A stretch of 64,000 bases of DNA from Moniliella sp. 'wahieum' (taxonomy: Eukaryota; Basidiomycota; Moniliellomycetes; Moniliellales; Moniliellaceae), in contig RSEE01000081.1 in the NCBI GenBank assembly GCA_003971905.1, positions 248,001 through 312,000 of the forward strand, in the 5' to 3' direction. Below, in pieces: positions 45,494 through 56,804 of the stretch. Made by a program: the position numbers and the translations under genes. Numbering within the stretch: position 1 is the first letter of the stretch; every line of letters starts with the position of its first letter. Below the pieces are notes generated by a model. The model saw nothing but the letters and a program-made list of their open reading frames with translations, did no database searches and was not told where the DNA came from.

Positions 45494-47670
45494 GGTTGAG
45501 TGAGGTACGGCCAGAGGTGGATGGGTGCGGGAGACAACCTGCTCGGATGTCCCAGGGCCAATAGCCAACCGTGCACATCCGCTCCGCAACCCCACGTTTT
45601 ATTGCGCCGGCTGTTTTCGACACGGTCGGTTGTGGGCATGTTAGGGTTGACCCCTTCTTGGCCGGGTCAACAAGGGTACATTTCAATAGTTGATGATCAT
45701 CGATCTCATCGATTATCGATCAGCCTGCTCCCTACTATGGTGTCTCAGAACCCACGTGTCCGTCCACCACTCCTTTGTGGGTGAAGCTACTATATATAGG
45801 AGCGGTGAAGCTATAGGAAGCAGCGCAGTGGGGGCTTCCTTAAACGTTGTCAAGTAATTGTAACCCATCATTGTATTGTCCACCTCCAAGTTTCGTTGAG
45901 TGCACCAAACTTCACTCTAACATCTCAACCACACTCAGAGAGTGCTTCGGAGGTCTCCACTTTGAGGGCATGCCCTCATATGACAAGGCCGGGGCGACAT
46001 AGTTGGTGACAAACCAGACTGTAAATCGCAGAACGTCAGAGGCAGTTGGGAAGACCTCCTGCTCACATATACGGCCTTTTTGTTGACTGCTGGGACTCTA
46101 TATGTTTACAGCGCCGCAGGGATGCAGCCAAGGCCTGTGTTCCTCTCTCGTTGTGGCCATGATTAAACGCGCCGGATATTACGCCATCAGATTGCCAGGA
46201 TATTGGAACACTGGAAGAACTTGTTGAAGAGTCTCATGATGGGCGGCGTCCATCTGAACGCTCACACAACGCACAACTGCACAGTATCTACCTGCACTAT
46301 ATCTGGTTTAGAAAATTGTCAGAGAGTCCCCCGACCTGCTGTGGTGTCATCACTGGCATCTTTTGAATGAATGGGCACGAGCTGATCACAAAGGCAGACC
46401 GAGCGAGTTTGATGCGGTACATGCCTTGACGGACTCCTGGTTTAGAAGTTTTTCCAAAAACGGTGTACACCTCTAATACTGTTCTATACACTGCCACTAC
46501 TCCGAAGACCGACGGGTCATGCTGATGGTGATGATGCGATGATGAACCAATGATGCCATGTTACATGAGCGGCTCAGAGCGCGCATGAACATACTCACGT
46601 AGAGAACAATACTCTGACCGTTGTTCACGCTGCGCGAGCGATTCGAACACATATTGTCATGCGCAACGTATTGGACTCTGTTTTTTCGCAACATCAGGCA
46701 GTCTTGTATTGCTTTTGTGCTTGCAAAAGTTACTTCTGGATACGTTTGCTCTACTTTGCACGTAATACGTTGTTTTCACTTAAATGTTTGCACATCACGC
46801 AAAAAGGCCCTACTGGCGGATTCAATCGTGTGGCCATTTGTCCGTGCACTCAACAAGACTGAACTCGATTTAATGAATCAAATGACACTACTACTTTGTT
46901 AGGCTTGATGCACAGGGCCCACAGAGAAAACACACACCTAGTATAAAGTCCTTCGGCGGAGCACACAGGTTCGCATTATTGATGATGGGAACCCTAACGA
47001 CGTATGCGAGATTCAATACCCCGCTGTTTTGTGGGGGGCATGGCAGCGGTCAGATACTATGAGTAGCAGCTGCCCTATAGCCTGGCTGGGCATCTGGAAG
47101 AAGCGAAGCACATTCTGCAGACCAACGTAGTGCTGGTGCTAGTGACCAAGCTAGTGATACAAGTGATGGGCGATGGTCCACCTTCTACGGGCAGTCGGCC
47201 AGTCATGTCATGAAGTGACATGTGAAGATGTGAAGCTGGAAGCTTGAAGCTCCCCGGCCAGCGGCCACACACAGACAGGCAGTGCCGCCTTGGCGCCAGT
47301 GCCGACCCATCGTCTTCATCGTCTGGGCACGAGAACGCAGGTGGGGGTGGAAGGTTGCCTCCGATAAGGGTCTTCGGCTTCGTCCGTCGCAGGGAGCCAG
47401 TGACTGTAGCTTGAAGTGATGCATGAGGATGGTCTGACCGATGACTGTCAGGTGACTAGTACGTACTACCGGCTGTAAGCTGCACCAGCCTGGATCTGGC
47501 AGGTGCCGGACTTTTTTTTTGTTCGGCAGTCCGGAACCCACCCTGGGGGCCACCAGCCCAACCATCCCCACTCACCTCCACCACCCATCCGGCGCCAGCC
47601 AGCCCCATCCTTCTCATCCCCCCCCAACCACCTCGTCTGTATCTCGCCGCCCCACCCCTGCCACTGCCCA
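45494..47670. other. Intergenic region between RPL31 and AVT1
   Basis: A shared upstream region for divergent genes. It holds the RPL31 promoter (telobox above), TATATATAGG near 45791, and an AT-richer stretch at 46200-46950 without recognisable coding. GTGAAGCTTGAAGC-type words occur near 47229-47250. A C/A-rich leader (about 47525-47670) precedes the AVT1 start. Confidence 0.5.
45641..45648 (-). promoter_or_regulatory. Telobox (AACCCTAA) upstream of RPL31
   Basis: AACCCTAA on the minus strand, about 150 bases upstream of the RPL31 ATG. Teloboxes bound by Tbf1-type factors are known ribosomal-protein promoter elements in many fungi. Further upstream (about 45689-45722) is a cluster of ATCGAT/GATCATCGAT words. 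Confidence 0.5.
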
Positions 47671-50236
47671 ATGGCAGGTACCCGCTCCATCCCGGCTCCT
47701 CGCCCTGTCCCTGGCCCCAGTGGCCGTGGCGTTGCTGCTCCAGGTGTCCGTCCCACCGCCACCCGCACCCGCGAAGTGTCAGGCCACCAACAGCCCCCCT
47801 GGAAGAGCAGCTTGGACCTTGTTTGGTCTTACTCTCGCTCCCAGGCTTTTTATGGGGAGAACACTGGCACGTCTCCCTCCTTTGTCGAGCGCTTTGCCCT
47901 GCCTGCCGCCTCAGGCACGTCTACTCCAGCCGATTCAGAAGCCGAAGGACCTTCCCTCACGTCAGATTCTTACGAATACTCGGACGAGGATGAGGATGAT
48001 GATCTTTTTCTTGACGGAGACGAGGAGGATCAGTACAGCGACGAAGAGTACGACAGCGACGAGTCCCGAAGCGATTCGGACAATGACGATGCTGGTGATT
48101 AACGCCCGTAGAGAGCGTCGCCGCTTCCCACGCGAGTGATACTGCGATTCCAGACCGCAATATCCCCGGCAATGCGCAGTCCCAATGGGCTTCGGAGCAG
48201 CTTCCCTCCAACGCACTCAAGCCTGTGCCTGATCGGCGGTCACGCGGTCGCTCGGTACCTGGACTGAGTAACCTCAGTCGCGCTGCCTTGCAAGCTCGCA
48301 ATGCCAAGCTCCGCACTCTCGAAGATGATGATACCAACTCGGACGATGGTCGGGGTCGGAGATTGAGTGGCTCCCGCTCCCGCTCCCACTCTCGCACTCG
48401 TACTGCTACAGGCCCAACCGCCCCTTCGGCCGGTCTTCCCCCACCTAGTCTTTCCCCGGGGGGATCAATTCTGTTGCCAATGGAGGATCCTCCACCCCTC
48501 ACAGCGAAGCGCTTCTTCGAATGGGCGAAAGTCGAGTCGTTCTCGTACCCGAGGAAGCCATTCTCGTGGGCGGGGGACTCGGGGGAGGCGAAATGGATCA
48601 GCGCGCTTTAGCCAGGCCCGTGCCCATCAGGCAGAAGATGGCGATGCGGACAAGCCTCCATTTTTGGTTACCGACATTCCTAATGGAGAGAGGGATTGCC
48701 CACCACATACCAATGGGCGCACTTCAGCCAATTTACTGCGGGCAGCTGTACTGAAGCGCAATGGTAACCCCTCCTCTGACACCACCAAAGGAGTGGCGTT
48801 CCCTGCGGGAAGGAGCACCTTTCTTCAGAGCTGGTTCAACACCTTGAATGCGGTGATGGGCGTCGGCATCCTTGCCACGCCGTGGCATTCAGCTATGCCG
48901 GCTGGATCTTGGGGCCGCTGCTGTTCTTGGTGTGTGGGCTGCTAACCAGCTACACGGGCAAGGTTCTTTTGGCATTATGGCCCGCAATGGCCGGCTTCGC
49001 ACGTACGCCGACATTGGAAGCTATGCGTTTGGGCCGCGCGCGCGTGCGTGGGTCAGCACGCTTTTCTGCCTTGAACTGTGGGCGGTCTGCGTGGCACTCG
49101 TTATTCTCTTTGCCGACAGCCTCCACGCCATCTTCCCCAACGGGCCTGGGAGCAACACTTACAAGGTTTTGTGCTTGCATTGGTGCTCCAACCATCTTCC
49201 TCCCGCTCAAGCTCTTTCGCCAGTCAGTGTCGTTGGCATTCTCTCTGCCTTTACTCTCGTGGTGGTAGTAGTGGTGGACGGGTTTATCAAACCTACGTCT
49301 CCGGGTAGCCTGCATCAGTGGAACAGCAGCGCGTCGGCGGTGCCCGACTGGATGCGTCTGCCGTTATCCTTTGGCTTGATCATGAGTGGCTTCAGCTCTC
49401 ACCCCGTTATCCCCAGCCTCGCGCGCGACATGCGCGAACCCAGACGCTTCCCCTCTATGCTTAACCGGGCTTATGTGACGGCGACAATCCTGTATCTCAC
49501 CATGGCTGCTGCCGGTTACGCCATGTTTGGCCGCTCGGTGAGCGACGAGATCACCAAGGACCTTGCCCAGACCCCTGGCTTCCCCGAGACGTTCAACCGC
49601 ATTGCCGTCTGGCTCATTGTCGTCAACCCCTTGTCCAAGTTTGCCCTCGCATCTCGTCCTATCATCAACACTTTCGAGGGCACGTTGGGAATCGAAGAGC
49701 CTCATCCCACCCATTCCACGCACTCCCAACCTCCCCTCCTGCAAGCCCACATTCCTACGGATCCCTCTCACCAGACTCAGATCAGTGCCCGCAACCTGTA
49801 CCGGCGCTCTCTCCAACACATGTTGGTCCAGCTCCAAAGAAAAGGATCACCCACCCAATCCAAGAAGTCGTTCAGCTGGGACTTGCCCCTTCCCGCCACA
49901 GCTGGGCAAACTGTGACCTCGCCGCTTCTCATGAACGCGGATCAATCTCCATCAGCATCCGAGCCACGCTGGCATCGCCCGGCTCGCATTGCGGTCCAAG
50001 TAACTCTGGCTGGCCTGATTGTCTTGACGGCCATCGTACTGCCCGGGTTTGAGAAGACGATGGCTTTCCTCGGCTCGTTCCTCGTGATCACGACCTGTGT
50101 CCTGGGCCCTCTCTTGGCCAACTTGAAGCTATTTGGTCACGAGATGAGTTGGATGCGGATCGCTGGTGATGTGGCCCTGCTGACCGTCTCGGCAGTGGCG
50201 GCCATTGTGGGCACGATTTGGGCCTTTATCACTTAG
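47671..50236 (+). CDS. AVT1-like vacuolar amino-acid transporter
   Basis: Aa_trans-family transporter predicted to move neutral amino acids across the vacuolar membrane. The long hydrophilic N-terminus has SSLDLVWSYSRSQAFYGEN and a very acidic Ser/Asp/Glu stretch (about 47960-48100), then Arg/Ser-rich sequence. The membrane domain begins at SWFNTLNAVMGVGILATP (about 48835) and continues with FSYAGWILGPLLFLVCGLL, YADIGSYAFGPRARAWV, CVALVILFADSLHAIFP, PLSFGLIMSGFSSHPVIPSL, YLTMAAAGYAMFG and C-terminal segments ending VSAVAAIVGTIWAFIT; stop at 50234-50236. A cytosolic loop of about 130 residues with Ser/Thr/Gln lies between late membrane segments (49690-49980). Frame breaks near 48100, 48600, 48880, 48965 and 49175-49215; the last 1 kb is clean. 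Length and acidic N-terminus favour AVT1 over the other AVT members. Confidence 0.85.
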
Positions 50237-50757
50237 GTTCCCAGCCATGAGAGGGTCTCATGAGTCTACTGGACGCCTTCTTCATTCAACCACACCTCCT
50301 CCCCTTGTCACCGGGTATCGGAACATCCTACACCATACATGTGCATGCCAGGCTCGCCAAGAGCCGCCATGGCTACAGTGTCTCCTCATACCACTCACTG
50401 TCGTTTGTTTCATCCTGTCCTGTCCTGTCCTGTTTGTTCTGTCCTATTCTGTTCATCCTGTCTCGTATTGTCTCGTCTTGTCTCACCATCTCTTTCTTTC
50501 CTGTCGGCCTGCATCGTTTAACCGCACTCCCACTCAAGCTGTCCTCAACGCCCGCATGGGCTGGCATCACCTCATGACTCCTCTGTGCCCATGTCGGGCT
50601 TCATTTCTGTCGTCCCCCTTTCCATTTCCATTCCCATTCCCATTCCCGTTCTATCTCGTCTGTGGCATGTATATGTCATTCCTGGAAGCTAGGCCAGGCG
50701 AATTGTATTGCGAACCCAGCATGCTAGGTCGATGCAAAACCTCACATCTGCCACAGG
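50237..50757. other. Space between convergent AVT1 and PRP24
   Basis: 3' flanks of two convergent genes. It contains a TGTCC/TGTTC microsatellite-like stretch (about 50412-50475) and TTCCATTCCCATTCCC-type repeats near 50620-50650. No gene is seen. Confidence 0.55.
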
Positions 50758-53700
50758 TCACCCGAGCAAGGCACGGAATTTGTCCTGGTTGGATTTACGA
50801 GGGGGAGCATCAACTGCGGGGCGGGGGCACGTCCATCGAGTCACCCTGATCCGGAACCGAGGAGGGAGGAGGCAGCGTCTGCGTCCGCGGCGGGTTCTGG
50901 GCCTGAGGTCGAGGTCGCGTGGTGCGGGGAGCAAATGCCGTGGCCGACGTGGGTGGAGGAGGGCGTGACCCAGATGCAGTGGCCCGCACGCTGGATCTGC
51001 CTCCACCTTGCCGACCCTGCTCCAGGGAGGAGAGGATCAGAGGCTGATCGTCGTACATCACCTGTGGGGCCAACAGGGCCTGACCAGCCGCCTGGGCTGT
51101 GATCAGTTCAACAACTGCTGTGTTCGACCCAGGGCTATACTCGACCTTGCGGACAGAATTCAGTCCAAGGAGGTGCTCGAACGTTTGTTGGACCAGCGCC
51201 TCTTGGGCATTGCTGGGCAACCGGCAACGTGAACGGCGCGCGAACGGAATCCCTGCCCTCCACGTGGCGTTTGCTGGTGCTTCTTTCCCGGGTCGGCCAT
51301 AGTAGCCTTCAAGGTTCGGCTCTGCACTTCGAGCCCATTCAGCTGGGCTAAGGCCTTGTGCGCGTCCAAGGCGGTCCGGAAGTCGGCAAAAGCAATCCCA
51401 GGCCGAGGAACTCGCACGGCAAGGAGGTCCCCATGCACAGCAAACAGTTCCCTCACCTCGTCTACTGTCATATGGTGCGGCAGACCCGCCACATACACTT
51501 CCCGTTCCGAGGCATTCGCATCCGAGCGCACCTTGCGCCGCTCAGGGTCCGAAAGAGCTACCGTCAACCGGTTGAGCTCTGAGAGCTGCCGCCCATTCGC
51601 GCTTAACGAGCGGCTTGCCCCTTGAGCTGTAGCCATCTCCACATAACAGAAACGGCGTGAGGAGGCAAAGCGTCTTGAGGGCCAACGGGTGTCCAATACA
51701 TCCCCAAATTCGGAAAAGAGAGACGTGATGTCCGTGTTAGTGTAGGTATCTGGGAAGTTGGTCACATAGAGTGTGCAATCCCTGCTGACAGATACATGGA
51801 CCGGACCTGTAGTCCCACCCGCCACGGGGATCCGTTTTTGGTCTCGAGTCAAGGCTGTGGGGATCGCCCCTCGATCAGAAAAGACGACCGTGCCTGCCCA
51901 GTTTCCGCTAGCCAAAGCACGCGGACCCACCACATCACTGATGGTGCCACACCCTTTGAACAATGTTCGTAGCTCGTCTGTCGGAGGGGGGGGTTCTGCA
52001 ACGCTAGACGAGACGACCACAGAAGTGTTCTCCCGGTCGGGGTTAGAGTGAAGTCCGCCACTTTGGGCTTAGGCTTGGGCCGAGCCATCTCCTCAGCTCC
52101 ACGAGGTGCCTGACCCGGTGCAGCTGTTGGATCGGTACTAGCGAGGCCCAGTGCAGCCTCGTCTGCTGTACGTTTGCTGCCCGTACGGACATGGGACGCA
52201 GTCGAGGATGGGGTGGTCTCGAAGCTAGGCGGAGGAACTGCCGCAGTCTGGGCTGTGGAGGGAACAGTGGTAGCAGTAGACTCCGTAGCAACCGGGGCAG
52301 CTGCTTCATATGCCTGGGCTTGGTATGACGAATAGTACTGCTCCCATGCCTTTTGGGTTTCGCGTTTAGACCGTGCCAGGGCGTACTCGAGATCCGACAA
52401 TGTCCCATGAACTTGCTCAAAGGCGACCCAGGCGTCGAGCAGACGAGACTGGTCCTCGGTGACAATACGCGAGCCTCGCTTGTAGATGTGGCGTGCCTCG
52501 TCCAGCATTCCTACACGCGTAAAGTACTCGGCAGCAGTCACCTGAGCCCGGCACTGAGTCCGCTGCGCATTTGCTACCTCCTTCCACACAGTGTTGGCCA
52601 TCAGAGCCGTATCAGGGCCAAAGAGCTCACACCAACTCGAGTAAAATCGCTCTAACCGCAGCTCCGGATCTGTACCCGCTTTGCCCCCGCCTTGCCCTTG
52701 GGGAGAAGGCGAGCCTTGCCCAGCTCCAGCGCATGGGAGGTTACTTCCTCCACACGGACGAATGTTTCAAGCTCTTCAGCTAGCTTCACTTCAGTGATAG
52801 GCACTCCCTGAGTCTGAGCCAGATCAATCAAAGCCAGCTGCTTCTCGGCCACACAACGACCCAGAAGCAGGGTAGCGAAAGGAGCCGGGCCCCGCTTGGC
52901 TACTTGTCGTAGGTCCAAAGCAGTCTGGAACGTTGCTTCCACCACTTCAAAAGGCTGCCACAGACGCGTTTGGGTCCGCAGCAAGAACGCCCACAAAGTC
53001 CCACTCCCCGGCATCGCGCGTAGAGCTTCGGTGTAGATATCCAATTCCTCCGCTGGGGATGCATCCTGGCCGTGGATAGCGTGGAAAGAAAGATAATCCT
53101 CCCACATCCCCTCGGCAGTGGCAAACGCCGAGTCCAACTCAGTCGCTGCGGCCGCCTTGACCTCAGGGTTCTTGGCCTGACGTCCTTGCTCGTACTCGGG
53201 GGTAGGTGGTGCCTGCTCTGCTCGGGTCAAGGTCGGTGGCAAGCCCACAAGAGCTAGCACCCGACGGTAAAGTACGACGGCTTGCTCGATCACAGGATTG
53301 GATCGGTCCGTAACCGTAACAAGGTATTTCGTCAATTGGGTAAGCTCCTCGTAGGATACTCCTTGAGTTCCCCTAGGATCAGAGGTAGTGGCAAAGATTC
53401 CTCGGAGTGATTCTTCTTGGGCCCGGACTCGGTTGGCATGCTCTACCGCGGCGGCACCCGCCGTAGCAGCAGCAGCCATGAGAGACTCGTATTTTTCCGA
53501 GTCAAAGAAGGTGGTAACAAATTCGCTCATCATGGACATGGTGAGGGGGCGTTGTTCATGAGCCACGGCGGCCCGTGCTTTGAACGCGCGCAGGACACGG
53601 TCCCGCTGCTCGGTGTCCCCGCGGATACGGAAATAAGCCATCTCGAAGGAGAGGTACATGAGAAAGATGGCTTGACTGTTGACTGCATCATGCGCGATTC

Positions 53701-54469
53701 GAGAATATGCGGTCCAGAGACGTTCCCGCACCGCCGGCTCCCCAAGAAGGGACTCATACTCGACGAGAATATCGTCCGACCCTTGCTCTTGCGCCTTGGT
53801 TGCCACCTCGATCAGGCTGGGAACGGCAGGCAAAGAGGGCGCGACATACGTCCAGGCACCTGACTTGGTAGATTGAAGTACAGCCCCACCCACAAGCCCT
53901 GTCTGCTCTTGAAGCACATCCACTGTCGGCACACCCTCGTTGATCGGCGCAGGCACCGATTCGTGCATCGCCTCGTCTGCCCCGAGCCCGGTGGTACCGT
54001 TGAAAAGTCCCCAGACATCGGTACCAGAGTAAGTACTGTGCCAATGAAGAAGAAGAGAGGCAAAACGCGCGTGGGCCGCAGCGTCCATACCAGAGCCGGC
54101 CTGCGTGGCGCGGTCGTGGATCTGGAGCACCGCCTCCAGTTGCGCGGCGGGGATGACGGTCAATGAGGCCGTACGCTGCTCGTGAGCCACCCGTGAAAGG
54201 GAGTAGGTCGAGTAGAGTGCCCACTGTGCCGGACGCAGCGCAACGTGCTGCTCCATCTGAGCAAAAGCCTGGGCCAGCTCGGTGCTAGCCGCCTGGGCGC
54301 TTGCTTCTGCCTCGAGCACCGCCTCGGCGTTACTCGATTGCATCTCAGCGCGCGCGGACAAGAGCTTGGCCTGCAGGGATCGCACCCACAACGCATATCC
54401 GCGCGCATCGTTTTGCTCCACCTCGGACGGCTGGTCGTCGGATGCGTTCTGCCCTCGCTTCGGCGGCAT
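50758..54469 (-). CDS. Prp24/SART3 U6 snRNP assembly factor
   Basis: Anneals U4 and U6 snRNAs and recycles U6 snRNP in the nucleus. Start at 54467-54469 (MPPKRGQNASDDQPSEVE). About 620 residues of HAT-type helical repeats follow, for example EEYLSFHAIHG-like MWEDYLSFHAIHG, YTEALRAMPGSGTLWAFLL, AEYFTRVGMLDEARHIYKRG. Then come four RRMs: a divergent RRM1 (about 52030-51850), RRM2 with LYVTNFPDTYTNTDITSLF, RRM3 with VYVAGLPHHMTVDEVRELF, and RRM4 with LPSNAQEALVQQTFEHLLG. The C-terminus ends in the Lsm-binding motif KSNQDKFRALLG, stop 50758-50760, reached only after a frame change at about 50825; the unshifted frame stops at 50810. Other breaks near 52680, 52020 and 51215. No intron was seen over 3.7 kb. 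The identification rests on domain order and the terminal motif. Confidence 0.9.
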
Positions 54470-54737
54470 GGTGGTGGTGGTGGCGAGGCAAGAAGCACAG
54501 GCCCTTTGAGCAATGGGTGATGCATGCATGATGTGTCGGCCGAGGTGGGGGACGGCTCTCGGGTTCAAATGTTCAACATCCATTCTCTGCCAATCAAAGA
54601 ACGATGATCGGTGGGTGACCGGCGGGCGTCTATATGGCCATCTATTAGATCTACGGAGGCAAGTTGAAGCTTGGAGCTTATATTCAGGAGATGTCGATGA
54701 GGATCGATGCAGCCGATGAAGCAGAAGGCACTCTCGC

Positions 54738-56140
54738 TTACCTCCTTCCCGCGCGGGCGTTCTTCCCCGGCCGGTTCTTCTTGCTCGAGGGAGCACGCAC
54801 GCCCGCCGTGCCCGAGATGCGGCGCTTCTTGGCCGGCCCCCCGCACCGCCCCCAAACGAAAAGTTCTCCGTCGACTCGCGCGTGTTGGCCTTGGAGTGCT
54901 TCTTCTTGCCCCCGTAGCCGTACTTGGCATCGCGCGCCGAGCGGGGCATATGCTTGCCCCCACGTCCACGCCCGCGCCCAGCCGAACCGCCGCGCACGCC
55001 GCGGGGGGGCGCTTCGCCCTCCATGACATCAGCCAACTGGATATCAAACCCATCGTCACCACCGCCCGAATGCTCTGGACAAGGCAGGAAAAGGGTCAGT
55101 CAGCACAGCGATCCTTACAGAGATGACGCCGGTTGTGTGAGGGGGAAGGGACGGGTCTACATACTGCGCTTCAGATCCTTGACCTTGTCGGCAAACTCTC
55201 GTTTTTGCTTTTGACGTTCCAACTGCTTCTCCACCTGGACCTTCTTGCCGAACTTCTTGAGCTCACGTTGACGCTTGGCCTCTTCCGACGCTTTGATTCC
55301 GGCACGCTCATCCAGCATGCGCTGGCGGACCCGCTCCATGTGCTCATCCGACTTGACCATCTCGGCAAAATAATCTTTAGGACGAATGAAGGGCACCCCA
55401 GCCTGGGCTAGGCGACGACGACCTTCCTCAGCACCGGCAAGGGCTTGTCGGTAGAACACAAGTTCCCGCTTCAAGTCATCCTCGAGGGCAGTACCAACTT
55501 CTTCCGCTACGTTCTCTGGCCAAGACATCCATCGTCTCGGTCCAGGCCAAGGGGGGGCCCTTGGCCAGCGCATTGAGCGAAATGGCCTCAGTCAAAGCCT
55601 TGAGCGCAACCACATTGTTGATCCGTACTCGGTTGTGCTTGGTAGCCAAGACAGCAGGAGATACTTCCCCTTTGATGTGGTCCAGTTCCACGTCCTCATC
55701 TTCCTCCTCGTCTTCCTCCTCGTCCTCCTCCTCGTCATCTTCCCCAGACTCGGTTGGAACGAGACCGCTGCGGAGAATGCTCTCAGCCAGGGTGGGCTTA
55801 GACATGGGCTTCTCCATGTCTTCCTCCTCCTCCTCTTCCTCCTCTGAATCACCCTCCTCCTCCTCCCATCATCCTCATCATCCTCATCCTCACCCGTAGG
55901 GAGTTCGACACCTTGCCTCTTCAGTGCAGCCATGAGGTTTTGCATCTCCTCCTCATTAATCTCCTCCTCCGAGTCATCGTTGTCGTCGTCCTCCTCCTCC
56001 TCCTCCGAATCGGCAGAATCGACATCTTGCTCCGGCTCGGGGTTCTTGGACACTTTGACAGCCTTCTTGGCAGGCTTGGCAGGCACAGCCTTCTTGCTGG
56101 GCGCGGCGGCGCGTGTGGCAGGTGCAGACTTGCGACCCAT
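54738..56140 (-). CDS. Ebp2 rRNA-processing protein
   Basis: Nucleolar protein needed for 60S subunit precursor processing. Start at 56138-56140 (MGRKSAPATRAAAPSKK); basic N-terminus, long acidic Asp/Glu tracts (about 56020-55700), then the conserved core: FYRQALAGAEEGRRRL, VPFIRPKDYFAEMVKSDEHM, RQRELKKFGKKVQVEKQ, KREFADKVKDLKR. The intron 55075-55164 (GTATGT donor, TCCAG acceptor) joins in phase to KHSGGGDDGFDIQLADVM. The tail has GRGRGRGGKHMPRSARDAKY, GYGGKKKHSKANTREST and RPGKNARAGRR; stop 54738-54740. Frame breaks near 55860, 55530 and 54860. The stop lies 268 bases before the PRP24 start on the same strand. Confidence 0.9.
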
Positions 56141-56804
56141 GATCCGTACTCGTTGGGCAAAAAGGACTGGGGGGCTGCAAACTAAGTGGATGGGTGGAGT
56201 GTAGGTGAGCGAGTTTGCAGAGAAAACAAAAAATCAGGCCGTCGGAATGAGTATCGGCCAAGCAAATTATTCCGCCGAGGGGGCGCAACGAGGCATAAAT
56301 TGCATCAATGAGGCTCATTCCCCCGCAAGGGGTGTAGTTGGATGAAATGGAGTTTCTCGACCACATACCGTGGCAAGTACTAGAGCAGCACACAAGCCTG
56401 ACCTTGTCAAGGCCCACACAGCATATCTATAACTTGACAACTTCATGCAATAACTTGTCCTTGGACGTCTGCTCGTTGCCCTGAAAAGGTCTACGTCCCC
56501 TCTATGAGTACACTTGACAGGAGGCCAAGCTGAGCCTTGATGTATTCGGATGTGGAAGATAGGGGGGCTGCTCTCTCGAAACGAAGCATGTAAACATTTT
56601 TTGGCGAGAGGCAACATGGCACAGGTAGAGAAGGAAGATCAAATGAAGGTGGTGTGCCACAGTTGATGAGACGGGGGAAAAGAGAGTTGGTACCAATACG
56701 AGGCTGGTGGTTATATGTGTGGAGGGTATTAAATGAAAAAGCTGACGGCACAGCTGTGGCGCAACCAGAGAGCGTTCTGAGATGTTGTACAGCGCACCGC
56801 AGAT
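56141..56804. other. Intergenic region between EBP2 and SLM1
   Basis: Upstream region of EBP2 and 3' flank of SLM1 (both minus). No gene is seen. Confidence 0.55.

Noticed and set aside
46621-46902. 93-codon open frame upstream of AVT1
   Set aside because: No motif, AT-rich, no supporting signals.
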